Assembly: GCF_016862995.1 (NCBI RefSeq)
Contig: NZ_BOOA01000006.1
Coordinates: 1 to 64,000, forward strand
Length of the DNA: 64,000 nt
Source of the DNA: Acrocarpospora phusangensis
GTDB lineage: Bacteria; Actinomycetota; Actinomycetes; Streptosporangiales; Streptosporangiaceae
Direction of reading: 5' to 3'
Program-made: the position numbers and the translations under genes
The notes under the pieces: model-generated
Databases searched by the model: none
Seen by the model: the letters and a program-made list of their open reading frames with translations, nothing else
Told to the model about the DNA's origin: nothing
Shown here: positions 23,765 through 30,679 of the stretch, one piece after another
Layout: every line of letters starts with the position of its first letter
Numbering within the stretch: position 1 is the first letter of the stretch

Positions 23765-25339
23765 ATGAGGTTCCGGGTGCTCGGGACGATCGAGGCGGCG
23801 GGACCCGACGGGCAGCCCTTGGCGCTGGGCGATCGGCAGCGGGCGCTGCTGGCCGCGCTGCTCGCCCGCGCCGGCGAGGTGGTCTCCGTGGATCGCCTGG
23901 CCGACCTGATCTGGGGGGACGGCCAGCCGGCCCACCCGCAGAACGCCCTGCACACCCAGGTGTCCCGGTTGCGCCGCCTGCTCGACGGCACGGACCTGCG
24001 CACCCAGCCTCCCGGCTACATCCTGCGCGTCGAAGCCGCCGACGTGGACGCCCTGCGCTTCGGCGAACTCGCGGGGGCGGCCCGGCACGCGTCGCCCGAA
24101 CACGCCGTGGATCTCCTCGACGAGGCGCTCTCGCTCTGGCGTGGTCCCGCCTACGCCGAGTTCGCCGACTCCGACGCGGCCCGCCTGGATGCCATCCGCC
24201 TGGAACAAGCACGACTGGAGGCCGTCGAAGCACGTGCCGCGGCGCTGCTGGAGTGTGGTCGCGCGGCGGAAGCGGTACCGTCCCTGGACGCTTGCATCGA
24301 CGAACACCCCCTCCGCGAACAGGCCCGCGCCCTGCTCATGCGCGCCCTGTACGCCCTGGGCCGCCACGCGGAAGCACTCCGCGGCTACCAGGACTACCGT
24401 CGCCGCCTCGCCGACGAACTCGGCCTCGAACCGTCCGCCGCCATAGCCGAACTCCACCTGCGCATCCTCCGCCACGACCTCCCCGCCACCCGGGACACGG
24501 CCGCGACCCCACCCCCGCTCAGCGCCATCCGCGTCCGCTACACGACGACTCCCGGCGGACGTACGCTCGCCTACGGAACCCTGGGCGAAGGCCCGCCCCT
24601 GGTCGCCCTGCCCGCCTGGGTGTCGGCCATCGACGTGATCTCCTCCGGCCGCGACCCGCGCTCCTCGATCCTCCAACGCCTGGCCGGCCACGTGGAACTC
24701 ACCATCTACGACCGGTACGGCACCGGCCTCTCCCGTGGCCACGTCGACGACTACGGCCTGGACGCCAGCGTGGACGAACTCGCCGCGATCGCCCGGCGCG
24801 TCGGCCGCCCCGTGAACCTGCTCGCCATCTCCCAGGCCGGCCCGGTCGCCATCGCCTTCGCCGCCCGCCACCCCGACCTGGTCGACCGCCTGGTCTTCTT
24901 CGGGACGTACGCGTCCGCGTCCGGAGTCTTCACCCACACCGAACTGAACAACACCCTCGTCAACATGGTCAGAGCCCACTGGGGCATGGCCTCCCGCCTG
25001 TTCGCCGACCTGTTCCGTCCCGGCGGCTCCGACACCATGGCCAGACACCTGGCCGAGGTCCTCAAGGACTCCGCCGGCCGCGACGTCGCCGCCGGCTACC
25101 TCCAAGCCGTCTACGAAGCCGACACCACCGCGCTACTCCCCCACGTCACCGCCCCTTCCCTCGTCCTCCACTACACCGGCGACCGCGTCATCCCCTTCGC
25201 CGGAAGCCACCAGCTCACCACCGGCCTCCCCGACGCCCACCTGATCGCCCTCGACGGCCCGTACCACCTCCCCGACGCGACCAACCTCACCCACATCGTC
25301 GAATCCATCACGAGCTTCCTCACCCCACAAACGACCTAA
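23765..25339 (+). CDS. BTAD (SARP-type) regulator fused to an alpha/beta hydrolase
   Basis: A 524-aa protein. Residues ~1-95 are an OmpR-type winged helix ('GDRQRALLAALLARAGEVVS' and 'HTQVSRLRRLLD'). Residues ~95-245 are the bacterial transcriptional activation domain ('LYALGRHAEALRGYQDYRR', 'LADELGLEPS'). Residues ~260-520 are an alpha/beta hydrolase with nucleophile elbow 'LLAISQAGPVA' (Ser present, first Gly replaced by Ala), acid 'YTGDRVIPFAGSHQL' and His 'YHLPDATN'. The hydrolase part may sense or cleave a small ligand to gate DNA binding. It is probably a single-gene switch; the methyltransferase upstream is the nearest candidate target. Confidence 0.88.
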   Translation: MRFRVLGTIEAAGPDGQPLALGDRQRALLAALLARAGEVVSVDRLADLIWGDGQPAHPQNALHTQVSRLRRLLDGTDLRTQPPGYILRVEAADVDALRFGELAGAARHASPEHAVDLLDEALSLWRGPAYAEFADSDAARLDAIRLEQARLEAVEARAAALLECGRAAEAVPSLDACIDEHPLREQARALLMRALYALGRHAEALRGYQDYRRRLADELGLEPSAAIAELHLRILRHDLPATRDTAATPPPLSAIRVRYTTTPGGRTLAYGTLGEGPPLVALPAWVSAIDVISSGRDPRSSILQRLAGHVELTIYDRYGTGLSRGHVDDYGLDASVDELAAIARRVGRPVNLLAISQAGPVAIAFAARHPDLVDRLVFFGTYASASGVFTHTELNNTLVNMVRAHWGMASRLFADLFRPGGSDTMARHLAEVLKDSAGRDVAAGYLQAVYEADTTALLPHVTAPSLVLHYTGDRVIPFAGSHQLTTGLPDAHLIALDGPYHLPDATNLTHIVESITSFLTPQTT

Positions 25340-25669
25340 GCCGACGGCTTCCCACCGCTAACCGCCACCGCTTGTCTTGCCTCAGCCGTCTTCCTCTCCA
25401 GCGCCGGCCCGGCACAAGCCGCCATCGTCGACATCCCGTTCGGCCCGTTGTCGATCGGCGAGTACTGCACCGCCAAGATCCACCCCGATGCCTGGATCGG
25501 CTTCTACGAGTCTTCCGGACTCAAGTGCTACACGCCGTCAGGCTCATCCGGACTGATCTTCCGAGGCACCGGGGACCCCTACATGACCTGCAAGCATCTC
25601 GCCGCCGACATCATCGTGGCCGCGCTCCGGGGTCCCGGCGACGGGATCATCTGCCGAGCGGTTCGCTAG
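25340..25669 (+). pseudogene. Truncated small secreted protein lacking a start codon
   Basis: Directly after and in the same frame as the TAA of the BTAD-hydrolase gene, the sequence encodes a convincing signal peptide ('TACLASAVFLSSAGPAQA') and a 4-Cys mature domain ('GEYCTAKIHPDAW', 'LKCYTPSGSSG', 'YMTCKHLAAD', 'GIICRAVR'). No ATG, GTG or CTG opens it; the only in-frame candidate is TTG 25448, which would delete the signal peptide. The 5' end has evidently been lost by fusion to the upstream gene. A dead exported protein is the best reading. Confidence 0.5.
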
Positions 25670-25690
25670 CCCAGGGGTTATAGGCGGAGC

Positions 25691-26203
25691 CTAGGTCGCG
25701 TCGACGACTTCGCGGCAGATCCGCAGGCACTGATCACAGATGCGGACCCCGGGACCCGCTGCGATCCTGCCGTCTGCCTTTCCGCAGAACGTACAGGTCA
25801 ACGCGCTGGCGGTGGGCACCAAGTCAATGTGCGGCTGTGACTGGCCGGTAGACACAACCAGCGAAGCCAGCACGACGCAGGCATCACAGATGAACACCCC
25901 GGGACCGGCGATAAGCCTGTTGACCTCCCCCTTGCCCGCACCACAGAACGTGCACACGGGTTCGGGACCCTTCTTCCGCGGCTTCCAACTCGCCGTGCCA
26001 CCGGTCGACTCGATGATCTGGTGCACACGCTGATGACTCAGCTCAAGCGCGTCGGCGATCTCCCGAAACGAGGCGCCGGCCAGGTGCAGACGCCGAATGG
26101 CCCGATGGTAGGCGATCTTGGCCTGCTCGGCCCGCTCCTGCGCCTCAACCCATCCGGCCCCGGCCTCACGCGCCTGCCGCAGCAGATCCTCGTCGAGTGC
26201 CAC
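25691..26203 (-). CDS. HTH protein with two ClpX-type C4 zinc fingers
   Basis: A 170-aa protein from GTG 26203, 2 nt after the TPR gene stop. Residues ~1-45 are helical. Residues ~45-85 form an HTH ('GASFREIADALELSHQRVHQII'). Two zinc-finger repeats follow: 'CTFCGAGKGEVNRLIAGPG...CDAC' and 'CTFCGKADGRIAAGPG...CDQC', each the CxxC-CxxC finger that in ClpX recruits substrates. Here there is no AAA+ ATPase, so the fingers may bind protein or dimerise a DNA-binding protein. It is co-transcribed with the TPR gene upstream. Confidence 0.8.
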   Translation of the reverse strand: MALDEDLLRQAREAGAGWVEAQERAEQAKIAYHRAIRRLHLAGASFREIADALELSHQRVHQIIESTGGTASWKPRKKGPEPVCTFCGAGKGEVNRLIAGPGVFICDACVVLASLVVSTGQSQPHIDLVPTASALTCTFCGKADGRIAAGPGVRICDQCLRICREVVDAT

Positions 26204-26205
26204 GG

Positions 26206-26844
26206 TCAGCCCGCCAAGCTTCGCCGCGCGATCGCGTCCTGCAAGAGTGCCTGCTCCCCCTCCGGCAGCGTACGACCGGCGTGGACCATGTGCAGGGCGG
26301 TGAGCAATCGCGTCCGATCCTCCCCCGTACCGAGATCCCCGAGGTAGGGCGGGAGCAACAGCCCGAGCGTGGTCAGCGCGGCCCGGGCACACAGCCGGTC
26401 CAGCAGCTCCGCGAGCGGGTCGGCCTCGCTCGGCCTCGTCCGCAACCCGTCGGCCACCGCGAAGCGAATACCGTCCCGGTAGGGCCCCTCCGCCGCGTCG
26501 CCGATACACTCGGCGGCGCTCAGGTAGTGCTCCCGCGCCTTACCGGAAGCGCCGAGATCCTGATGAGCGCGCGCCAGATTCAGGTGCAGCGAAGGATAGA
26601 AGCCGCGCACACGCTCATCACCCACCCGATCGGCGCGATCCAGGCATTCCTGATTCCACCGCAGGATGTCCTCGGGCGTCGACTGGTGCCGAGCGAGGTA
26701 GTGCGCGGCAATACAAGCCTCGTAGTCGTCGCCAGCCTTGTCCCACGCCTGCCGAAACAGGTCAGCGGCGTCACTACCGCGACCCTCCACTTCGGCCTGC
26801 ATACCTTGAGCACACAGCTGGATGACGGGATTGGTGGGATCCAT
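26206..26844 (-). CDS. TPR-like cytoplasmic protein, 212 aa
   Basis: It starts at ATG 26844 ('MDPTNPVIQLCAQGMQAEVEGR'-type opening) just downstream of a 17-bp palindrome. The protein is all-alpha with tetratricopeptide-like pairs ('DAADLFRQAWDKAGDDYEAC', 'LHLNLARAHQDLGASGKARE'). Genes of this kind recur in actinomycetes beside XRE or zinc-finger HTH genes and are thought to be signalling partners. Here the partner is the HTH/zinc-finger gene starting 2 nt downstream. Confidence 0.75.
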   Translation of the reverse strand: MDPTNPVIQLCAQGMQAEVEGRGSDAADLFRQAWDKAGDDYEACIAAHYLARHQSTPEDILRWNQECLDRADRVGDERVRGFYPSLHLNLARAHQDLGASGKAREHYLSAAECIGDAAEGPYRDGIRFAVADGLRTRPSEADPLAELLDRLCARAALTTLGLLLPPYLGDLGTGEDRTRLLTALHMVHAGRTLPEGEQALLQDAIARRSLAG

Positions 26845-26847
26845 GCC

Positions 26848-26864
26848 GTCTACCCTAGGTAGAC
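26848..26864. promoter_or_regulatory. 17-bp palindromic operator upstream of the TPR/HTH operon
   Basis: GTCTACC-CTA-GGTAGAC, a perfect 7-3-7 palindrome ending 4 nt before the ATG of the TPR gene. Its position over the likely transcript start suggests autoregulation by the HTH protein encoded downstream. Confidence 0.6.
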
Positions 26865-26992
26865 AGAACGCAATCCGTCTAGCCCCATTCCTCGCACCAC
26901 CTGTGGGGCGCAAAGGCCGGTGAATACCTCACCTCATCGGCGGCGACTGGCGTGAGAACTTCGCCAGGAGGCACCCTCCGCGAAGTCTGCGA

Positions 26993-27382
26993 TCAGGCAG
27001 CGGTCGTGATCTTCCACAGATAACCATCCGGGTCGCTGAAGTAGCCGAAGTACCCACCCCACTCGGCAGCAGCAGCCGCCTTGACCACAACCCCGCCCGC
27101 AGCCTCCGCCATACGCATAACCTCATCCACCTCATCTCTGGAGTCGGCGATGAAGTGAAGCGAGACACCCCGAAACCCGGACCCCTCCGCGGAGACACCG
27201 GCGTCCTGCGCCACCGCCTCCCATTCATAGAGCGCCAGCATCGAGGACCCCTCACCCAGCCTGCACCTGACGAACCCGGGAAAATCCTGATCGATCCCGC
27301 AACCCAGCCCTTCCACATAGAACTTCCTGGCACGGGCCACGTCCTTGACCCCGAGCATGATGACACTCACCTGCAACGACAC
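26993..27382 (-). CDS. VOC-family (glyoxalase/bleomycin-resistance fold) protein
   Basis: A 129-aa protein from GTG 27382 with GAGGAG 6 nt upstream. It has the vicinal-oxygen-chelate pattern: 'VIMLGVKDVARARKFYVEGLG' in the first beta-alpha-beta unit, then 'GVSLHFIADSRDEVDEVMR' and 'GGYFGYFSDPDGYLWKI' with the usual metal-site Glu replaced near the end. These small proteins isomerise, cleave or bind small molecules. A close function cannot be assigned. Confidence 0.88.
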   Translation of the reverse strand: MSLQVSVIMLGVKDVARARKFYVEGLGCGIDQDFPGFVRCRLGEGSSMLALYEWEAVAQDAGVSAEGSGFRGVSLHFIADSRDEVDEVMRMAEAAGGVVVKAAAAAEWGGYFGYFSDPDGYLWKITTAA

Positions 27383-27916
27383 AACGATCTCCTCGAATCT
27401 CCAATGCGCAAGACATTCACCCCTGCGCAAACCAACGCCGGAACCTCTACGCCCCGGCCCACGCGACAGATCGGCCTTCCTGCAGCAACCCGGCCGATCA
27501 CGAATCAGGCTAGAAGCCGAGCATCGCGATGACTTCTTCATTCCTGACCGATCACAACCGAGGCCGAGTCCTACCCCTGCCGACAATGCCATCCGCGCAG
27601 CTCATCCCCCTTGCCGGTCTTCTTGGCATGCACCCCGATCCCCCGCCGAAGTGGGCCCAGAGCAGAAGGATCTTCGCTTGAGGCAGCTGGCATCACGACG
27701 TGGATTCGGGTTGCGTCCACGGAGGTCGTGTGCCCGCCGCCTCTGTCCGGGGGGCACACCTTGCTACTTCCTTGAAAGATTCCCAAAATTGATCGTTCGC
27801 CGATTGAATGGTCACATGAGCTGCTGAAGCTTCAGCTTGGCTCGTATAAGGAATATGCGTCGGTTCGCGTCCCTTCCGGGGTGGGGCGCTCCAACATGCG
27901 TGAAGGAGCAGCTGGC
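27383..27916. other. Intergenic region of about 530 bp with lower GC, no gene supported
   Basis: Located between the VOC gene (minus) and the EACC1 gene (plus), so it holds both promoters. GC and codon bias drop compared with the neighbours. Several short ORFs cross it (for example 27571-27786 on the minus strand), but none has an SD, family motif or normal codon bias. The last 100 bp contain the EACC1 promoter region. Confidence 0.5.
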
Positions 27917-28309
27917 GTGGAGGCACGAATCCGGGTCACCGCCGATGACAGCCTCGGTGAGTTGATCGCGCTGACCGGGTGGCTCAACAGTCAGCGCGCT
28001 CTGCAAGGCAGGGTTCGTCAGAAGAGCGCTCCGATCGGGGAACAGGAGCTGGGCGCTGCCACCGACATCCTGACTGTGGCCCTGGGGTCGGGGGGCATCG
28101 GGATCGCGCTGGTCCAGGCGCTTAAGGTGTGGCTGGCCAACCGCCACTCGGATGTGTCGATCACCGTCACGACCGAGACCGGGTCGGTGAGCGTGGAGGC
28201 CAAACGGGTGGCCGACGCGCTTCCTCTGCTGGAGCGCGTCCTGGCCGAACGGCAACCCGACCAGCTTGCCAAGCCGCGGCCCGAGCTTGAGGGCGGCGAT
28301 GACTCCTGA
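27917..28309 (+). CDS. Effector-associated constant component EACC1-like protein
   Basis: A 130-aa protein. I choose GTG 27917 because GAAGGAG lies 8 nt upstream; ATG 27896 is possible. It contains 'DSLGELIALTGWLNSQRALQGRV', a central Gly-rich amphipathic helix ('ALGSGGIGIALVQALKVWLANR') and a strand-rich end 'VSITVTTETGSVSVEAKRV'. This matches the short EACC1 proteins that accompany variable effectors in actinobacterial NTP-dependent conflict systems. It overlaps the caspase gene by 11 nt, the normal arrangement for such pairs. It probably carries the effector's recruitment or membrane-linked function. Confidence 0.75.
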   Translation: MEARIRVTADDSLGELIALTGWLNSQRALQGRVRQKSAPIGEQELGAATDILTVALGSGGIGIALVQALKVWLANRHSDVSITVTTETGSVSVEAKRVADALPLLERVLAERQPDQLAKPRPELEGGDDS

Positions 28310-30110
28310 GAGTTGGGCGGGCTCTCGCGCGATTCTCATCGGCGTCGCCCGCTACCAGGATGAGGGGCTTCCGGACCGGGCCGCAGCCGGCCACAGCCTG
28401 ACGGCCATGCACCAGGTGCTGACCGATCCGAGGCTGGGCGGGTGGCCGCACGAGCTGGTCACCGTCCTGCCCGATCCCGCCGACAACCGGATCGTGGTCC
28501 GGCTGATCCGCCGGCTGGCGCAGCAGACCAGCGGAACCCTGCTGCTGTACTACGTCGGCCACGGCACACTCACTCCGCGCGGAGAACTGTGCCTGACCCT
28601 CACCGACACGTACGCCGACGCGCCCGATGTGACCGGCATCGAATACGCGCGTATCCGCCAAGCCTTCGACACGAGTCCGGCCCGGGTGAAGGCCGTCATC
28701 CTGGATTGCTGCTACTCCGGCCGCGCCATCCAGACCGAAACCCTGGCCGGCAACGCCAACCTGCTCGCCGACCAGAGCGAGGTCCGCGGCACCTACACCC
28801 TCACCGCCGCCGACCTGACCGCCCATACCTCCGCCGGCGACACCGGCAGGCCCACCAGCTTCACCGGTGAACTACTCGACCTGATCCGTACCGGTATGCC
28901 CGGCCGCCCGGACCCGCTCACTCTGGGGACCCTCTACCCCGAGCTCCGCCGTCGCCTGCACGTCCGCGGCTTGCCCGAGCCCAACCAGCGCGGCACCGAC
29001 ACCGCCAACGACCTGCCGTTCACCCGTAACACCGCCTCAGCGTCCGCGCCACGAGAAGCCGGCCCCCCGCGTCGGGAGCGTGCCGAACCGGCCCCGCCCA
29101 CCGATTCCGCTCCACCGGCGGAGCCGACGCCGGCCCCGCGACCGCAGCCGCGGTACAGCGCACGACCACAGACGTGGAACCGCGCGCACAGGCTGAACGG
29201 TCACATCGAAAGCGTTCGGGGGGCTGCCTTCCATCCGGACGGCCACCTGCTCGCCACCGCCAGCGAAGACAAGACTGTACGCCTGTGGGACCCCGCTACC
29301 GGCCAGCCCATCGGTCCCCCTCTGACCGGCCACACCGGTCCGGTTCTGGGTGTGGCCTTCCACCCAGGCGGGCACCTGCTCGCCACGGCCAGCCGCGACA
29401 AGACGGTACGCCTCTGGGATGCGACCACCGATAGACCAGCCGACCAGCAGCCGGAAAGCACCGCGCTCAGGAGTTACGCCGACGCTGTCCTGGCGGTTGC
29501 CTTTCACCCGGACGGGCACCTGCTCGCCGCCGCGGGCGGTGACGGCATGGTGCGCTTGTGGGATCCAGCCAAGAACCAAGCCATCGGTCCCCCGCTGACC
29601 GGCCATACCGGTCCGGTTCTGGGTGTGGCATTCCGCCCTGACGGGCACCTGCTCGCCACCGCGGGCCGCGACGGCACTGCGCGCTTGTGGGACCCCACCA
29701 AGAACGAACCCGTCGGTCCCCCGCTGACCGGCCACACCGACTCCGTCAGGGGTGTTGCCTTCCACCCAGACGGGCACCTGCTCGCCACCGCGGGCAGCGA
29801 CGGCACGGTCCGCTTATGGGACCCGGCCACAGGTCAGCCCATCAATGCTCCTCCGATCGGCCACACCGACTCCGTCTTGGCTGTTGCCTTCCACCCTGAC
29901 GGGCACCTGCTCGCCACCGCGAGCGGCGACGGCACGGTCCGCATGTGGGACCCCGCCAATGGTCAGCCGGTCGGCAACCCCCTCACCGGCCACAGCCGTA
30001 GCGTCTTCGGGCTGGCCTTCCACCCCGGAGGCCGCTTGCTCGCCACCGCCGGCTGGGACAAGACCGTGCGCCTGTGGTCACAGACGATCCACTCCGATCC
30101 TCCTGCATAA
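28299..30110 (+). CDS. Caspase-like protease fused to a seven-bladed WD40 propeller
   Basis: A 603-aa protein. Residues ~10-240 form a caspase/metacaspase-like (C14) domain: 'RAILIGVARYQ' strand, catalytic His88 in 'LLYYVGHGTL', catalytic Cys138 in 'AVILDCCYSGRA'. A Pro-rich linker (~245-295) follows. Seven WD40 repeats occupy ~300-600, each ending in a 'VRLWDP' variant, enough to close one propeller. The start ATG 28299 lies in the end of the EACC1 gene. Likely role: a suicide protease that the propeller holds off until it senses an invader signal. Both catalytic residues are intact. Confidence 0.9.
   Translation: MTPESWAGSRAILIGVARYQDEGLPDRAAAGHSLTAMHQVLTDPRLGGWPHELVTVLPDPADNRIVVRLIRRLAQQTSGTLLLYYVGHGTLTPRGELCLTLTDTYADAPDVTGIEYARIRQAFDTSPARVKAVILDCCYSGRAIQTETLAGNANLLADQSEVRGTYTLTAADLTAHTSAGDTGRPTSFTGELLDLIRTGMPGRPDPLTLGTLYPELRRRLHVRGLPEPNQRGTDTANDLPFTRNTASASAPREAGPPRRERAEPAPPTDSAPPAEPTPAPRPQPRYSARPQTWNRAHRLNGHIESVRGAAFHPDGHLLATASEDKTVRLWDPATGQPIGPPLTGHTGPVLGVAFHPGGHLLATASRDKTVRLWDATTDRPADQQPESTALRSYADAVLAVAFHPDGHLLAAAGGDGMVRLWDPAKNQAIGPPLTGHTGPVLGVAFRPDGHLLATAGRDGTARLWDPTKNEPVGPPLTGHTDSVRGVAFHPDGHLLATAGSDGTVRLWDPATGQPINAPPIGHTDSVLAVAFHPDGHLLATASGDGTVRMWDPANGQPVGNPLTGHSRSVFGLAFHPGGRLLATAGWDKTVRLWSQTIHSDPPA
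29200..30090 (+). repeat. Tandem WD40 coding repeats, highly similar at DNA level
   Basis: Seven units of about 126-135 bp. Stretches such as 'GACGGGCACCTGCTCGCC' recur almost unchanged in every blade. Third-position identity between blades is high, which indicates recent duplication or gene conversion rather than an old propeller. Confidence 0.8.
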
Positions 30111-30147
30111 CCGGGCTCATAACCGCCCGAACTGGAGGCCACTCTCA

Positions 30148-30255
30148 CTGACGGCAAACGACTCCACGACCCGCACAAACCGATTCGTTGACCTGCGCAC
30201 CGCGGGCGAAGAGTTTGCCGCGGCCGTCGCCATCGCCGAGGATGAAGGGTCATGA
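30148..30255 (+). CDS. Possible 35-aa coupled peptide after the caspase-WD40 gene
   Basis: A candidate ORF from CTG 30148, with GGAGG 9 nt upstream, to TGA 30255. It ends 'RTAGEEFAAAVAIAEDEGS', an acidic helix with normal high-GC codon use. Its stop overlaps the next ATG (ATGA), suggesting translational coupling. The CTG start is unusual and the peptide has no known relatives to me, so this is tentative. Confidence 0.35.
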   Translation: MTANDSTTRTNRFVDLRTAGEEFAAAVAIAEDEGS

Positions 30256-30647
30256 GCGAGGAGCCTCGGAACGCGTACGAGCGGAGAAGACGACGCGGGG
30301 AAGAGGAGCAGCGGGCTCGGGAGGAGAAGTTCTGGGCCGGGCTCACGGTGTTGCGCGTCCTGCGGGACGACGAGTTCGAAGGGTTGCCCTGTCTGCCGGT
30401 CGACTTCCACGTGCTCCCGCATTTCGACGGCCGCGTGGAGGACATCGCGGTTTGGTTGATCTTCGCCACGACGGCGGAGTCCGACCAGGTCCGGGAGCCG
30501 GCCGAAACGGCCAGGTACCTGGCTCACGTGCAGGTTCTGCTGCGCCGGGTCCATTTCCCCGAGGAGGGAGTGGCCACCCTGGGCCTCTATCCGACATCGC
30601 TGCCGGAGATCGAGGCCGCAGGGGGCAAGTTCCATTACTTCCGCTGA
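30252..30647 (+). CDS. Protein of unknown function, 131 aa
   Basis: It starts at ATG 30252 within an ATGA overlap. The first 30 residues are extremely charged ('ERRRRRGEEEQRAREEKFW'), a likely coiled helix. The rest is a mixed alpha/beta domain ('LRVLRDDEFEGLPCLPVDFH', 'EDIAVWLIFATTAESDQV', 'TLGLYPTSLPEIEAAGGKF'). I do not recognise it. It is the last gene of the EACC1-caspase unit and ends 32 nt from the convergent RHS toxin 3' end, so it could serve either system, for instance as a regulator of the protease or an orphan immunity protein. Confidence 0.65.
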   Translation: MSEEPRNAYERRRRRGEEEQRAREEKFWAGLTVLRVLRDDEFEGLPCLPVDFHVLPHFDGRVEDIAVWLIFATTAESDQVREPAETARYLAHVQVLLRRVHFPEEGVATLGLYPTSLPEIEAAGGKFHYFR

Positions 30648-30679
30648 CCCGCCGGGATCAGCAGGGCATCGGGAGGGCG

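Noticed and set aside
27571..27786. Possible transposase fragment on the minus strand
   Set aside because: A 'TTSVDATRIH'-like string vaguely recalls IS5-type enzymes, but no DDE residues, inverted repeats or target duplication are visible.
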